DNA of 64,000 nt from the NCBI RefSeq assembly GCF_032362555.1, contig NC_083505.1, forward strand, positions 10,345,501-10,409,500. The letters run 5' to 3'. Position numbers and translations under genes: made by a program. This stretch comes from Amyelois transitella (Eukaryota > Arthropoda > Insecta > Lepidoptera > Pyralidae). Of this stretch, positions 26,400 to 39,700 are shown one piece after another. Position 1 is the stretch's first letter. The number at the start of each line of letters is the position of its first letter. The notes beneath the pieces are model-generated. The model did not search any database. It was not told the DNA's origin and saw nothing but the letters and a program-made list of their open reading frames with translations.

Positions 26400-26540
26400 C
26401 CTTCCTCCACTGCCAGTGTCATGACGTCATCCAAGGCCCAGGACCTTGGCTAGTGACCTTCCAGAAGGGAATTATACGCGTGAGTCGGCGATTTACACCA
26501 AGGCCTTACCCTCCAAGTCGAGCCTTAGAGAGTATCCTTG
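26400..26540. promoter_or_regulatory. GC-rich island with CRE and nuclear-receptor-like half-sites
   Basis: ATGACGTCAT (a perfect CRE palindrome) at 26421-26430; inverted ccaagg/ccttgg at about 26431-26450; gtgacctt (an AAGGTCAC half-site on the other strand) at about 26454. The island stands out from AT-rich flanks. Regulatory role is inferred. Confidence 0.35.
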
Positions 26541-26969
26541 AACGATAAGGTTAACACGTGTACTTACGCAAGTGCTTGAGAATTTTCTGGCAAGTGTTGG
26601 AAATGATGAATTGATCGATTTTGAAGTTTCTCGCGTTGATCATATTCATATTACATACGTAACTCAGATCGATGGCAACAGCTGCGCACCTAATTGAAAT
26701 ACGATAACCAACTCGCATGGACGGATATAATTCATTCTATACTTACATATGTTATTGTTTTCATAAGTCTTAAAGTTCATTGGTGTAAGGAAAGTTAAGG
26801 ATATTGTATAAGTTTTTGAGTCAGATAAATAATGAAGATTTAGAAGAAGTATTTCCCAACATTTTACATGAACTAGTTTTTAAAAGCCGCACCGTTTTAA
26901 ATGATTACAGTTAAAAGCGAGAGAAAACTAACTTTAATACGTCAATTTTAAGATTAAAAATATCCTTTT

Positions 26970-27065
26970 CGCAGGCGAGCCCACAGTAGTCTAGTCTCAG
27001 TAGGCATCCGTGCAGCCACGCGCCGCGCCGCGCCGCCCACTCTCGGCGCCCACTAAGTAGCTGCT
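26970..27065 (+). promoter_or_regulatory. GC-rich island with TCAGT initiator or acceptor
   Basis: An acceptor-like ccttttcgcag ends near 26975, a TCAGT initiator-like motif follows at about 26996, and then gccgcgccgcgccgccc. There is no ATG in the island. It could be an alternative first exon or an internal 5' UTR exon of the downstream gene. Confidence 0.3.
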
Positions 27066-27329
27066 AAGCAGTGTAGCCAACCCTTCAGTTTTTATAGGTC
27101 TAATTCTAATTTTTCTAATACCAAGTCAGTTTTCTGTTTTGTCATAAAAATATATATTTTCGTTGTAAGTCACAGTACACATTTCCTAAAAATTTTATAA
27201 GTGGTCAAAACATCGTTCGAGCTTGAAAATATTTTTCGCTACAATATAAGGAAATATCTTAATTATTCCATTATTTAATAAAATGGAATATTTTGTGTTT
27301 TGAAAACTCTAGTTTTATAGTACACCTGT

Positions 27330-27636
27330 ATTCACCCGCGGCTTAGCCGCGCGGTTTTGACGCCACCTACAACAGAATACAGGTTTTTCGCAAATCCCAC
27401 AGGGACTTTAGTTTATACGGGAATAAAAGATCCTTTCCTATGTCCTTCGCCAGACACTAAGTGTCTTTATACATCTGATTTCTTTTTCTTTTGGTGTAAA
27501 TAAATAAAGAGAAAATAAAGAGTTTATATATCTATTTATCTATATGTACACGATTTTCTAGAAGTTAGGTTCAGGAGATTACGCGTGAAGGTAACAAACA
27601 AACTTACTTTCACATTTATAATATTAGTTAGGATTG
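27330..27636 (+). repeat. Diverged family B-like element
   Basis: Head ttcacccgcggcttagccgc, interior cacagggactttagtttata and gggaataaaagatcctttcc, tail acatttataatattagttag. Confidence 0.65.
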
Positions 27637-28639
27637 TGGTTGGCAACACGCCTGTTAACCTGCGCCGCCGCTTTCCGTGCCCACGAATCGCTAACCTTTT
27701 GCCGTTCTGGAAATGTATTGCCTTATCTGTTTTCATGATCAGATCTTCTAGACAAACCTATAAATTCTAAATTTAAACCCTCATGACATCAATGGAATAC
27801 CCGTACCTAATTTGTTTCGGTTTCATGGATAAGATATCATTTTATTTTTCTTTTAGTGTTTAATTTATGGTAAAATTTGCTCTTATGATTGTATCCTTAA
27901 AACTTGGTGATCTCAATATTGAACACATTCATTTCTTTCCATTTTTTATTGTTAAAGTTATTTTTGACTTAATGACTACAAAACTTTACTCGTGGATATC
28001 ATAAAGATAACTTGGAAATCTGCGAAAGTCATTAATAAACTGTGTCAGCGTGGAATTTACCTAATGGTTCATACTCTCCGAGGGTAAGTCTAACAGAACC
28101 CTGACATTAAAGGGTTATGTTACGTGAGCGACCGAATTACGTGAGGGCCAGACCAGACTGCTTTCACTCGCATTACGTTATCATATTTTTCCTTCGCATT
28201 TTATACAATACTTTATTAAAAATATATCTACAATTCAAAACCGTTACAGACTTTGGAAAATCTCAATTATTTTATGTAACAGAAAATGTGAGCAATTTGT
28301 TTTGTGAATCCCTAGTAATAGCGTAAACAAAGTTATTCAAAGGACGTGTCACTCAGGGCATCGACTATCGACAATAGGGTGAAATATAGAAAAGGTTATA
28401 TGTCTGTCATGTCGTCGGCTATGGCATAATCAGTCTATTTGTCCGCCGACATAAATGAATATTTTAAATGACGACCACATTTTACCATCTGTAGGCAAAC
28501 ATGGAAAGATCAAGACGGAACCGCTTCTTCTGCACTGACGCCTTGGAAGCGGCAGTAAACTTAGTTTTTAAGTAATTTATTTGACGTCAACCAATGTTGT
28601 TAAATCATACGACAATTATTAAGCGATATAATAGTATCC

Positions 28640-28682
28640 TATAATAATGAATAAAAATTTTGAATTTGAATTTGAATTTGAA
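28640..28682 (+). repeat. (TTTGAA)n-type repeat tail
   Basis: attttgaatttgaatttgaa-type hexamer array after ataatgaataaaa, likely the 3' tail of a retroposon. Confidence 0.7.
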
Positions 28683-29141
28683 CATTCTGAAATGTCAATA
28701 TCTCTAGATAAGTCGACAGAATCTCAACAAATTTAAGTCCGAACTGTTTTTTTTTATTATTGATTTTGAAGTATTTCTATATCCATGATAAAAGACATCA
28801 TATCCATCTGTGATCTTGATTATTTTAAGAGACAACGTGGGTCGATACAACGTGAGGGCCGAAACACGTTGAGCCCAAAATTTATTTTCTTCTCCATACC
28901 TATTGACACATGCCTATAGCCAAATATTGTTTTGAATGTAAACAACGCGCTCAATCCAAAACATATTGACCGGTGGTGTGACGTCACAATTTTAAGTCCT
29001 CTGTTTATTTGACATGGTTGTAAGTACAGATCTACCTACTTGTTTATATCTGGACTACTGTTTAATGCCTGCTTTCGCTAATCTACGTGTTAGAGAACAA
29101 ACAGCTGATTTTCCGCATCGAATGAAGTCTCTCAAAAGAAT

Positions 29142-29321
29142 GAATCTGATGTCGTGAAGGCGGCTAAGAGATAGGCTTATTAACTTGGAATTCTTCTTTT
29201 AGGTGATGGTCTAGCAACCTGCTACTATTTGAATCTCGAGTCTGTCAGTCTTTCAAGACTGCTGGCTCTGTCTACCACGCAAGGGATATAGACGTGATTA
29301 TGAATGAATGAATGAAATGTT
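29142..29321 (+). repeat. SINE-like family A copy
   Basis: gatgtcgtgaaggcggctaa, gagataggcttattaacttg, aggtgatggtctagcaacct and tggctctgtctaccacgcaa, then an (AATG)n tail. The segment between tgaatctc and gtctgtcagtc is deleted relative to the full unit. Confidence 0.8.
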
Positions 29322-29683
29322 TTCAGTAATGAATTTAATTTTTTCAGGATATAAGTACATAGCTAGCTAACATTATTTTATATAAGTTTTTTGGCAACTG
29401 TAACTTCTTCAGATAACGCATAAAATTATAATTTTAACTGATTCCGTGAAAATTACTCGACCTTATACAGATATTTTCACATCATTGTGCAAAAGAAACT
29501 ACATAAACTAAAGACTACATTTATTTTGTTTCCACAAATAAAAGACAGTATTTTAAAATATTTATAAGACCTCGGAAGCTTGTCAGCGATATATAAATTA
29601 ATTCACTTAACACTTTCGATGCAGACAGGAAGCGAATTATAGCAATTCGAACGCGTCAAATGAAAAAGTTTTCTCTGCGGATA

Positions 29684-29737
29684 TTTTGGGCGGGAATCGT
29701 CGCGGCGCGTCGGCGCGGTGGTTGTCGTTGGCGCCAA
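29684..29737. promoter_or_regulatory. Paired E2F-like sites in a GC-rich patch
   Basis: TTTTGGGCGGGAA at 29684-29696 and the palindrome TTGGCGCCAA at 29728-29737 both fit the E2F consensus. A cgcggcgcgtcggcgcgg stretch lies between them, and ataaataaagg follows. Role is inferred. Confidence 0.35.
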
Positions 29738-31799
29738 ACATAAATAAAGGCGATCGTAGTTATCACCTCCACGACAGAACCGCACTTTTTCATACAAGCG
29801 TGTTTAGAGAACGCCATGCTAACTTAAAATTAGTCTTACGTCAATAAGATGAGAGCCGCGAAAATGTCAATTTAATTCAAGTAAAATTTTGACTACTTAC
29901 ATTTTTCAATTGGTCTCGATAATTTGCAAATCTCTTTCCCATGTAATATTTTTATATTTCTTACATTACCTTTATCTTGAGCTGGGTCGAGATTGTATTA
30001 TTAAAAGCAAAGAACAAAAGGATTGCACGTATTCGTATTTCTAAGTACACCCCATTTTTCGATCAGGACTTATTTCGGGCAAGTAAATGCCCGAAAGGAA
30101 TACAACTCTTACAACCATTGTTTTACTTCCAATATCCACTACTCTCATAAATATAACAAACCTGCGAGTAGATAACAATATAATAAAAGCTGCATAACGA
30201 TATCAGGTTATGAAAATATGATAGCAATAAATTAAACTCGGCTCCCGGTTTGATGTCTACATTAATATGGCATCTCATATCCTAGCCTGTGATATTAAAC
30301 TGTTGTACACTAATGTTTTGAATGAATAATTTTATTGCACACTAATATATTATGTAAAGTCGCAATTATGTTTCATATTTACGTTATTTCTGTTTTTATT
30401 TGTACGATAGCTCATTTCATTCACAAATCGTAATCCATTGCCGCGTTTGCGTCACACAATCTTGTTATCTAATATAAAAATCTTAAATCCTTGAAATAAT
30501 CTGCGTACAAGTGCCAAATTTATGACAAGAACTTTTATAAATTGTGTAAAGTTAACTAATTTACATCTCAATTTCGTCAAATTTTGAAAAAGAGATTCTT
30601 GCTTCCTTGCGCCACAATTTATTCATTTAAATATTTATTAGTGGTATTTATTAACACTCCACACATTACAATTGAAAACAAACTGAAAAAGAAGAACAAG
30701 GAATCCAAAAGTTCATTTTAAATTTCACAAAACGCTTAATATTTTCTCTAAGTTTTTCACGTAATCATAAGGAAAAATCTTTTGTTATTACATCACTTTA
30801 AAAGTAACGGCGAAGGGTCAAATGTTGCGTACATCACTCAATGTCGTAGTTACGAATACACGAACCTTGTTTACTCATAGGGACACCTGTCGGGTACACA
30901 CGGGCACAAATGATTTAAGCCGGGACAAACAACACGAATCACAATTACGACCGTACGTTTTCATTCAATGCGCAATACATCGACCTGGAAAATAGAATCC
31001 GTTGAACATTCAATTTATATTCAAACGTGGCAAAACAAATTTATAAATATGTGCTGGGCTTGTTTGTTTTGTTTGTACTGCATTAAATCATGTCGTAAAT
31101 AAATGGTACAATTGCAGAGGTTTACTGGAAAAATATTTCATCAGAAAATTTTATAATTGTAATATATTTACTCATAATTTTCTTTGCATCGTTAGTGAAA
31201 ATTATTATATGTGTTATAATGTGAAAATTTTAGTGGAATTAGTAAATAAAAAAGAATGATAGGCAAAGCGAAATATATATTTTTTTAAATATAGGATAAC
31301 AAGACATGAGGTAAGTAGTAAACTCCCATTTTTAGAAACCATATGCGTCTGATAGCCTTTGTTATTATTATTAAAACATTTTCAAAGTTTCCCGCTGGGC
31401 TATCCAACGCAACATAGTATACAAAACATATCGCAGCATTATTGTCAGACTGTCAAATCGTCAATTTGCAATGTAAGGTTATTCAACCAGCGTAGGCTGA
31501 CGCACCAACTAAAAATAAAAACACCAGAGCATGGCTTACTGGTCAGTTTGTTACGGTGAAACTCTCTCCCCATGTCACACTCATATTTAACTTTGCAGTT
31601 CTAACTGGAAAATGGTACCTATTCCTTTTAATTAACCCTTTGCGGGTTAGCTAAACTTCGTATCATATTTAAGGTTCCCTGGAATTCCCCAAATCCTTAA
31701 AAGTCATCTCGAAATCTGCCCCACTATTCTCAAATCTAATAAAATTCGTTTTTGTTAACCAACCTATGTAAATAAACTAAAATTAGTATTGGTATAATT

Positions 31800-31895
31800 G
31801 AGTACGCGAATCTTTATCCCCTAGAAGAACAGAGAAAACAAATCCCACGCGAACAAAGTTTCGTGCAAATGTTTTTTCTGCTAGTATAATGTTAA
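31800..31895 (-). repeat. Decayed family B-like end
   Basis: atcccacgcgaacaaagttt and tctgctagtataatg resemble the complement of the family B head with its target-site context. Confidence 0.4.
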
Positions 31896-33703
31896 TGAAA
31901 TAAAAATGTTACTTATGAGCTTAAAAAGGCCGATGTAATAAATTTTCAAAAGTTTTGATACATAACTCTCCATTACAATTTTATTTGATCTTGGTTAAAT
32001 AAATAACTATAAGTTCAAAGGTCAATCTGAATTATTTTCAGCGCTCATACTACATGATTAATGTTGATCGAGTGAACTGGTTGCTATTTTTAATTTGCAT
32101 CGAAAATTCTGTGTCAATGAATGAGTGTTCATGGAAAAGTTAATTTAGTACGCAATAATATTTACAAAATGGTTAGTGTAGCCTATTTACTCGCAAAAAT
32201 ATTTAATGTGAAGCATTCCTCAAACACAAAGAATTATATTTATAATGCTTTTGTTGTCTGTAAATTTTATATATAATAACTTAATTTAGAGAACGGTTTA
32301 AATCACCAATTAGACATGTCTTCTAAAACAGATGATCAAACATAGCAAATAAATATCAATCTGTGTTCACTTGTCCTCAGGTAACAAGTGTAACAATTTA
32401 CGAGATGTAAGGATAGATCAGCTAATAACCTTCCGTTGAATTACGAAGTACTTAAGTGTCATTGAAAGAGCAGTAATTACTGTTCCAATGACGCGCTCCA
32501 TTGGTCGGACGTCATCCGAGAAACTAATGAATGGAAGCGAATGACCACTAGAAACTAAACGCCACGCTCCTCTTACAAAGATTTACGTCTTGGAATGAAC
32601 CATGAAGGATTGTAGAAATAGGACTACCTGAATGGGAGAACCCAATAATCAGTACTAAAACAGCACTAAAATAGAAATATTACAAGTTGTTACTTGTTGT
32701 GACTTGGCAAATTAGACACCATATAATAGCTTTCGTTGTACCTTGATTATCGAGTTAATAGAATCATGTAAGAATATAATTATAAATCAATAGACGCGTC
32801 AACAAGGCACCATCAACAATTTTCTAAAGTGAAACGATATCGTATCGATAGTATGTATAGTGACAGTGCACCAAACGGATAGATTATATAACATATGTGT
32901 ATACTTATTCATCCATCCTATCCTATTATTCTTTTCACTATCCCATGTTGAGGTCGTAGAACCTCGACTTTATCCAATAATCCTCCTTCGTAGAATAGTC
33001 TTTACTAATTCCTCATTCATCCCTCATTCAGTCTATAAAAACATCTACTAGGTCTTAATTGTAACCACCAAAATCTACCAAGGAATTTAGGTCCTAAGTC
33101 AAATTGGATTATTTGTCTTAAATGTTTCTCCAGTTATCAGTTACTTATAGAAACACTAATAAATCTTCGTTAGTATAACTTTTATTTACTGTCGCGAGAA
33201 AAATCACAAATCAATACCTACGCCATGTTTTTTACTTCCGATCATCTATCAGACGTAATCATATTTCCGTGTAACGTAATGATTTTAAAGTTTTTATCAT
33301 GAAAACGTGCCTACTAATGATTCTCAAGAAAATAACAAACAGTAAACAAACAAAGGTCAGAAATAAACGAATATTCATATGTTTACGTGAAGGATCTCCC
33401 GTGTGCAGACGTTACTAAGTTCTACTGACGCCATTTCTTTGAGTGGCATATGACGTGGTACTACTCTGTTAATTAAACTAAACGAGCAAAGAGTTATCGT
33501 CATTTAATGATTCCAATGAAGTGCATTTATATTCATGTGAAACGTGGAAACGATTCAAAGTTTATACTCACTATACTTACTATATATATAAATAACAATT
33601 ATTTAATTAAGGATTTTCTTTTTATACATCATGATGATAATGATACGGTTATTGCTGGTTAAAAATATACGAGTAGTAACAACATCTTTTGTCATTGTTT
33701 CAG

Positions 33704-33723
33704 ATTCAACACATTCATTCACA
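33704..33723 (+). other. 5' UTR part of GTPase coding exon 1, after a splice acceptor
   Basis: The sequence cttttgtcattgtttcag ends at 33703, a good polypyrimidine tract plus AG, and the ATG follows 20 bases later. This indicates an upstream non-coding exon. A TATA-like run at about 33578-33590 offers the alternative that transcription starts locally. Confidence 0.55.
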
Positions 33724-36700
33724 ATGAGAGACGAGCGCGCTAATCTGCCGCGTGTGAGAATTGCCGTCATTGGCAGCGCCCGCGTTGGCAAGTCCGGTAA
33801 GAAAATACATAAAAAACGCCCGACGACGTAACTCACTCTTTTAAAATTAGACCTCAATTATATTAAAAATAACAACTGTTTTGTACAATAACATTCTAAT
33901 GTTTTTTCGCAAATCTTACCTCGCCGCAAACCGTCGCGACCCAAATTCTTGCGAGTTCTTGTCATAATCTAATTGGTTTCATCAATCGTCAAAAAATTTA
34001 TCTTCATTTATTTTATAGAGCCATATAAACTTTTTTTTAAAACTAACACATTTTATTGTTACGCAATTTTTTGAACTTAATTAATTTTATCGAGCCGACC
34101 TGTTTCCATGTGCCCAGAAATCTAATAACTGTTCTGGGTAAAATCATATTCGTTCTCATAAAAGACTAATGAGTCTAGTCGCATTCATGATTCAGAAATA
34201 AAAGTTCGTATTTCATTTATACTTTTCATATCGTTACTTTCAACTGACCTATGAAATAATTTAGTCTCTGAATAATAAATATCAAACTAGAATTAATAGA
34301 TAGAATCGATTTTACCTCAAAATAGCGAATCCTTTTATAAGTTTGGGTGTTGTTTAAGTATCTTAATACTAATATCTTGAAATGACGTTAAAATCAATTT
34401 TTGCATTTCATTCATATTGGATGTCATGAACACAATAATTTTGACTAAGAAGTGGCTACTTCTGTAGTCGTTTTACGAGCAACCTCTGACAACCAGCCTG
34501 TAAATTCGAATCATGTCGCATTTTTTCTAATATTTAGATTATTTACTTGTTGTTTTAAGAAAACCTCCCATAATTCCAAATAAAGTTTGTACGATATATA
34601 ACAAGCACTTATAGTGTTATTAAATTGTATCCTTTTTGTTACAGCCCTCATAGTCCGCTATCTAACAAGAAGATATATAGGAGAATATCACTCAAACACA
34701 GGTATGTTATAATTTGGCAATCTAAATAATTGTCAATAATAATTAAACATACAATAATAAATACCTTGACATTTTTTAATTTAGTTTCGAAGCAGCAAAA
34801 ATCCTATAACTTCATTATAGTAATCTGTTTGCCCATTTCAGTGAAAACACACAGTGTTTGAAGCTACGCGTGTAAAGATGCATTTTTTTAACTATATGAT
34901 AATTTTTATTGATATTGCTCAATGAAAGTGCAACATATCTAATGCTGCCTTCATTTTTTGACAGATCTGCTGTACAGGCAGACAGTGCCGATCAATGGCA
35001 CCCCTGTTGAACTAGAAGTGATCGATGTCTCGGGCTCCAACTCCGACAAATTCCCAGCGGAGCAGGTAATTATTAAATTTCTTCATCTACATTTACATAG
35101 GTATCAAAATCGTGAGAAATTTATCTTCACTGTAATTGATTATACTTTAATGAATCATACTATTTCACACAATCGTAAAAAGACAACCTTCGCTTTGACT
35201 TGGATTTCAAAGGATCTACAAATAAAACTGATTAATTTGTATATAGGTTAATGCAATTCTATTTAACCTTGTCGGAGGAATCCTCAGTCTTCACCTTCGC
35301 TTGCTGAGTTTAAACAAATGTAAGCTAACCTCCGAGGGCTGAACAATAATACGCGTAGTAAATCACGGTGAGATTAAGGATGTCTGTAATAACAAAAATA
35401 ACGACAAGGTTATTATTATGAGTGTTTATTGCGGCCAGTTTTAGATTCGAATTACTTTGACGGGTCTGATAATTTTTTTCATTTTTGTTTAGATACCTAA
35501 TGTTTTCGTGCAGTCTTATTTAGAGTTACAAAAAATAATCAAATTCGCTTCGTTTAAGTAACCTACAAAGTTTAATAATATTAGAAAGTTAGAATTGAAA
35601 GCACCTAATTTATTGCATCAAACACATCAAGAAATCATGGAAATTTTAACATAACTGTTTTATTATGAGTACTAACCTCGTAATGCTCAAACAATCCGCG
35701 ATCTCGTTTTCAAACGGGAATGAGTTCAGAATAATAACTTCTTACATATTTGTTACATGTTATGATAACACGGGGTATCGGCCGAATGCACACAAATCAT
35801 AGTTACGATCGCGGTGTACCTTCCGCAAACAAACATTTTATAAAACGTAGAACCCGTTTAACGATCTTACAACTGGGTTAATCTTCGCAAATATAATGCT
35901 AGAGGAACAGAATTTGTTGTTGCCGTTCCAGTGACCCACCGTGAGCATGCACTGTTTGTGAGTCATCGTGTTTACAACCCTATGCAGAAACATGTGCCCA
36001 AACAGAAATAAGGATGTCTCAGATTTATTAAAACTGTCTGCCTTTTGTTTCTTATTTCGAGTTATACTACAGGTACATTTTTGAGATAGGTACACCCTAA
36101 AACCCTTACCGACCTTTTCAACTACTAAATTGAGATTTTCAAATTAAAGATTTTTATGGCGTTCATTTAAAAATTCTTGTTATCACTTCAAAATCGGGGA
36201 ACGGGTTGTGACTTCATTATAAGAACCTACGTACATACATGACTAACAGTGTCTACATCGGTTCCTATCCCACAATCGAATAAAAATAAATGGCTACTCA
36301 AGGAAAAAAAATCGATGAATTCTTTAATTGCATTTGTCAAAAATATTTATGGAAATTCTCGTCATACTATTATCGTTTGAAGTTATATTTTACAGTAATT
36401 TTAAAATAAGGTTTTTTTGTTAATATGTTTATGATATTTCGTAACTCAGTTGCTTAGTTCACGAGTTTATCTTACATACGTTAGGCTATCGATCTTTCAT
36501 TACGTTTTCTGTCGCCAAGTGCTTGGCCCGTCGTTGGCTTGACGACAAATACATGAGAATATGCCGAGACAGGAATCTTTTATACTTCGTAAAAGCCGTA
36601 TCGGAAGGAAAATGTAATGTATCGGGTTACATGGAGTAAATCATTTTATACACGTAGCTAATGAGCTCTTTTCTTGTAGGTATATTTTGAACGAAAAGCC

Positions 36701-39700
36701 GTGTTATACTGCGTTACCTTGAATTTATTCAACAGGATGTTCGGGAACCTAAAAGAAAATTAATAATTCTTGGAAAGAAATTTTGAGTGTATGCTCTTTA
36801 GCAAATTAGCAGACAGGGGATTTAAATGTGGGAAGTACTTTATCAGGATTTCAACTTTCTCGTAAAATCAAGAAAAATGTAATATTTTTTCTGGGAAAGT
36901 TGACTTAGGACTCTTTGTAGAAATTAATAATCGTATTGCTATTAGCTCTCTCTTGTTCACACCACGATCATTTTGTGGTAGAGCAACAAGAGATTCTTTC
37001 GTTGTTATTCTCGTACTCTTCATGTTATGATTACACTGGCTAGTGGTCAGTGTAATCTCAACTGGTGCCAATCATAGAGCCGTGGGCGGCCCCTGAATCC
37101 GCGCGGCCAATTTTAACGCGGAATTTTGGCTCTAACGCAGTAATTAATCACACATACTGTCTTATCTTTATGTCGACTATCCTGTGAATTTTATGAATGT
37201 ATAATAAAAAAATATAAGAAATCTCAACTATCTATCTCGAAACGGTTAGAATAATGCTCGATTTCAAGTAACAATACGCGCATAGTAACAGCCTATTTTA
37301 GTTCCAGACTGGAATCTGAGACAGTCCATATCGAGCTCCAACAGACGAATTGTTTAACTTGAGATTGCTACTAGGATATCTTATTTGTAGGACTCGATTG
37401 GGGATCTATATCATCTGATGGATTGCCAATTGTGACAATAACTTGATAACTAAATATTTGTAACAATAACGAGATTCATAGATAGATAACATCCGTTGTT
37501 TATATGGACCTATATAATTTCTTCTTCCGCGTGGCGATGACTCATATTGTGTAGGGTATGACACTCACCATCTCAAATAACAATTTACGTGTGAAAACTT
37601 GGTCTCAAGGTCTACAGGTCAATTCGGTGGTAAAATACGTGTATTGGCATCATGTCAAATAACTCCTCGGCGCACCTCCCAATGTCTAAACATTATTTTA
37701 ATCGCACACAACTATGTACACAAAACAATTTTACTTTATTCTATTATACATACATACAATCACGTCTTTATCTTTCGGGGTAGACAGAGCCAATAGTCTT
37801 GTATGGCCACGTTCAGCTGTATGGCTTAATCATGGAATTCTATTTCTTATTATAGGTACCTCTTATCTTGTTTAATCCGAAATTTCTTTTGATGCAGATC
37901 CAATGGGCAGACGCGTGTCTCCTAGTATACGCTGTGACAGATCGGAGTAGTTTCGAGTACGCTACTCAAGTCCTAGAAGCCTTGAAGAGGACGCCGCAGA
38001 CTGGCAGCCCAGCCCATGGCCCCGCGGGAACTCCGGCGACCATGCCGCTCGCCCTCATTGGCAACAAAACAGATCTGGACCACTTGCGACAGGTATGTTA
38101 GACATTGGACATTCTAGTACAATAAATAAGCCAATTAATTGTATAAAAATAAAAACCTTTTTACTTTTATTTTTTATTTTTTTCATTCATTGTAAACAGC
38201 TTTAATATCAAAAATTCTAGCTAAACATTTTTCATACTTTCGATCGTACTTTTATACGCCACAGTTAATCAATAATATGATGGAATTACTAAACAGGACA
38301 ATTCTGCTTTGCATAGATTCACGTTAACCGTGACACACCGAGCGTGATATACGAGATACGAAAGTAATTCAAAATCGATATTTTAGAAATTGTGTTATCA
38401 AGGAAGATTGCGAAACAAGACAAACTTTGCGAACAGCTTAGCAAATATTTGCGTGGGCGGAGAACAAATAATGATTTCAACTGTCTCGGTCTGGTTCAAT
38501 AAGGACCTTTGCTGTTGTAACCTTTAGTTTTTAATAAGTAATGAAAATGTTTGGATTAATTTCAATTACCGTTATAACTAATTCGAAAAACTTTATTTCT
38601 CCATTACAATCTCAATGATTAACCGAACAGGTTTACTATTCAGTTAAGTTCGTTTGGGGTGGTTTGGTGACAGAAATCGAAAAAGATTTATTTTCAATGT
38701 AGGATATAAGGTACCTTAAGGACTTTTCTTTAGATATTTTTATTTTCTTGTCATAACATATACGTAATTACCTAATTTCTTTTCTTAGGGAATTTAATGG
38801 TCTATCGTCTAAACTCAAATGATGATACAATAGAACTGTTTGCATCAAAACATTGATATCAGTTGATGGAAGTGATGCTAAAGTTTAGACATTGTTCTGA
38901 CGAAGACAATAGACCGCGGCCCGCGCTGGGGCCTCGTACACACATAAATATGTACATCTATATATAATGCTACTGACAGACAGTTTCCACATTACACAAT
39001 AGGTGAAATCTCGTTGGATACCCTTCAAATACAAGCATAGTGACTGAGAGTGTCCCATTGAAAACCTGCCAGTTTGAAAACGTATTGAAGTTGAAACTTC
39101 AAGAACATATTCAAGGGAATTTGTAAATTAGTATCTTGATATATGATTGCCAGAGGTAGTGGTAGTCTATTTGCGATTGTCAAAAATAGAAGAAGTTTTA
39201 GTTAAGATCGGGTTGGTATATCTGGAGCACAAAGTGGTGTAGAGTTTCGAATTCATGAAAAGAGGTCTGCTGTAACTTCGATTTAATTCAGTTCATCAAA
39301 TCACTGTTATTATATCTAAGTATTTCAAAATTAGTCAGTTGCCTATTGAAAGAGGCTATTACGCAAAAGCTCCAACTTGTCAGCAAAGTTTTCTCAAGGT
39401 TTATGAAAGCCTTCATTTCTATAGCTCTTCATGTTTCATTTTTATTTCCATGAATCATTTTATACGTAAGCCGACAAGTTAGCAATATTTTCGTTTTATT
39501 ACGTTGGTCTTTGACCGATAGGAGAATATTGTTTTGCCTACATACATATACCATGTTACAGGTAGCATTATAACATACTATCATACCTTGTTACAGGTAA
39601 CTACAAAGGAAGGTCAGACAGTTAGTGCTGCTCACGGTGCCTCGTTCAGTGAAGCAAGTGTAGCTGATAACTCGGGCGACTTGTACCGGTGCGTCGACCG

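Larger units (their letters stand above)
17695..33703 (+). other. Possible first intron of the GTPase gene (repeat-rich)
   Basis: If the leader at 17505 joins the acceptor at 33703, this whole span is one intron. It holds the repeats listed separately and three GC-richer islands (26400-26540, 26970-27060, 29640-29770). It also holds small palindromes such as agtggtcat/atgaccact at 21204-21225, and no supported coding exon. The 104-codon frame at 19999-20313 is unrecognised. Confidence 0.35.

Noticed and set aside
33603..33857. 84-codon minus-strand frame antisense to GTPase exon 1
   Set aside because: Shadow of the P-loop exon; no domain of its own.
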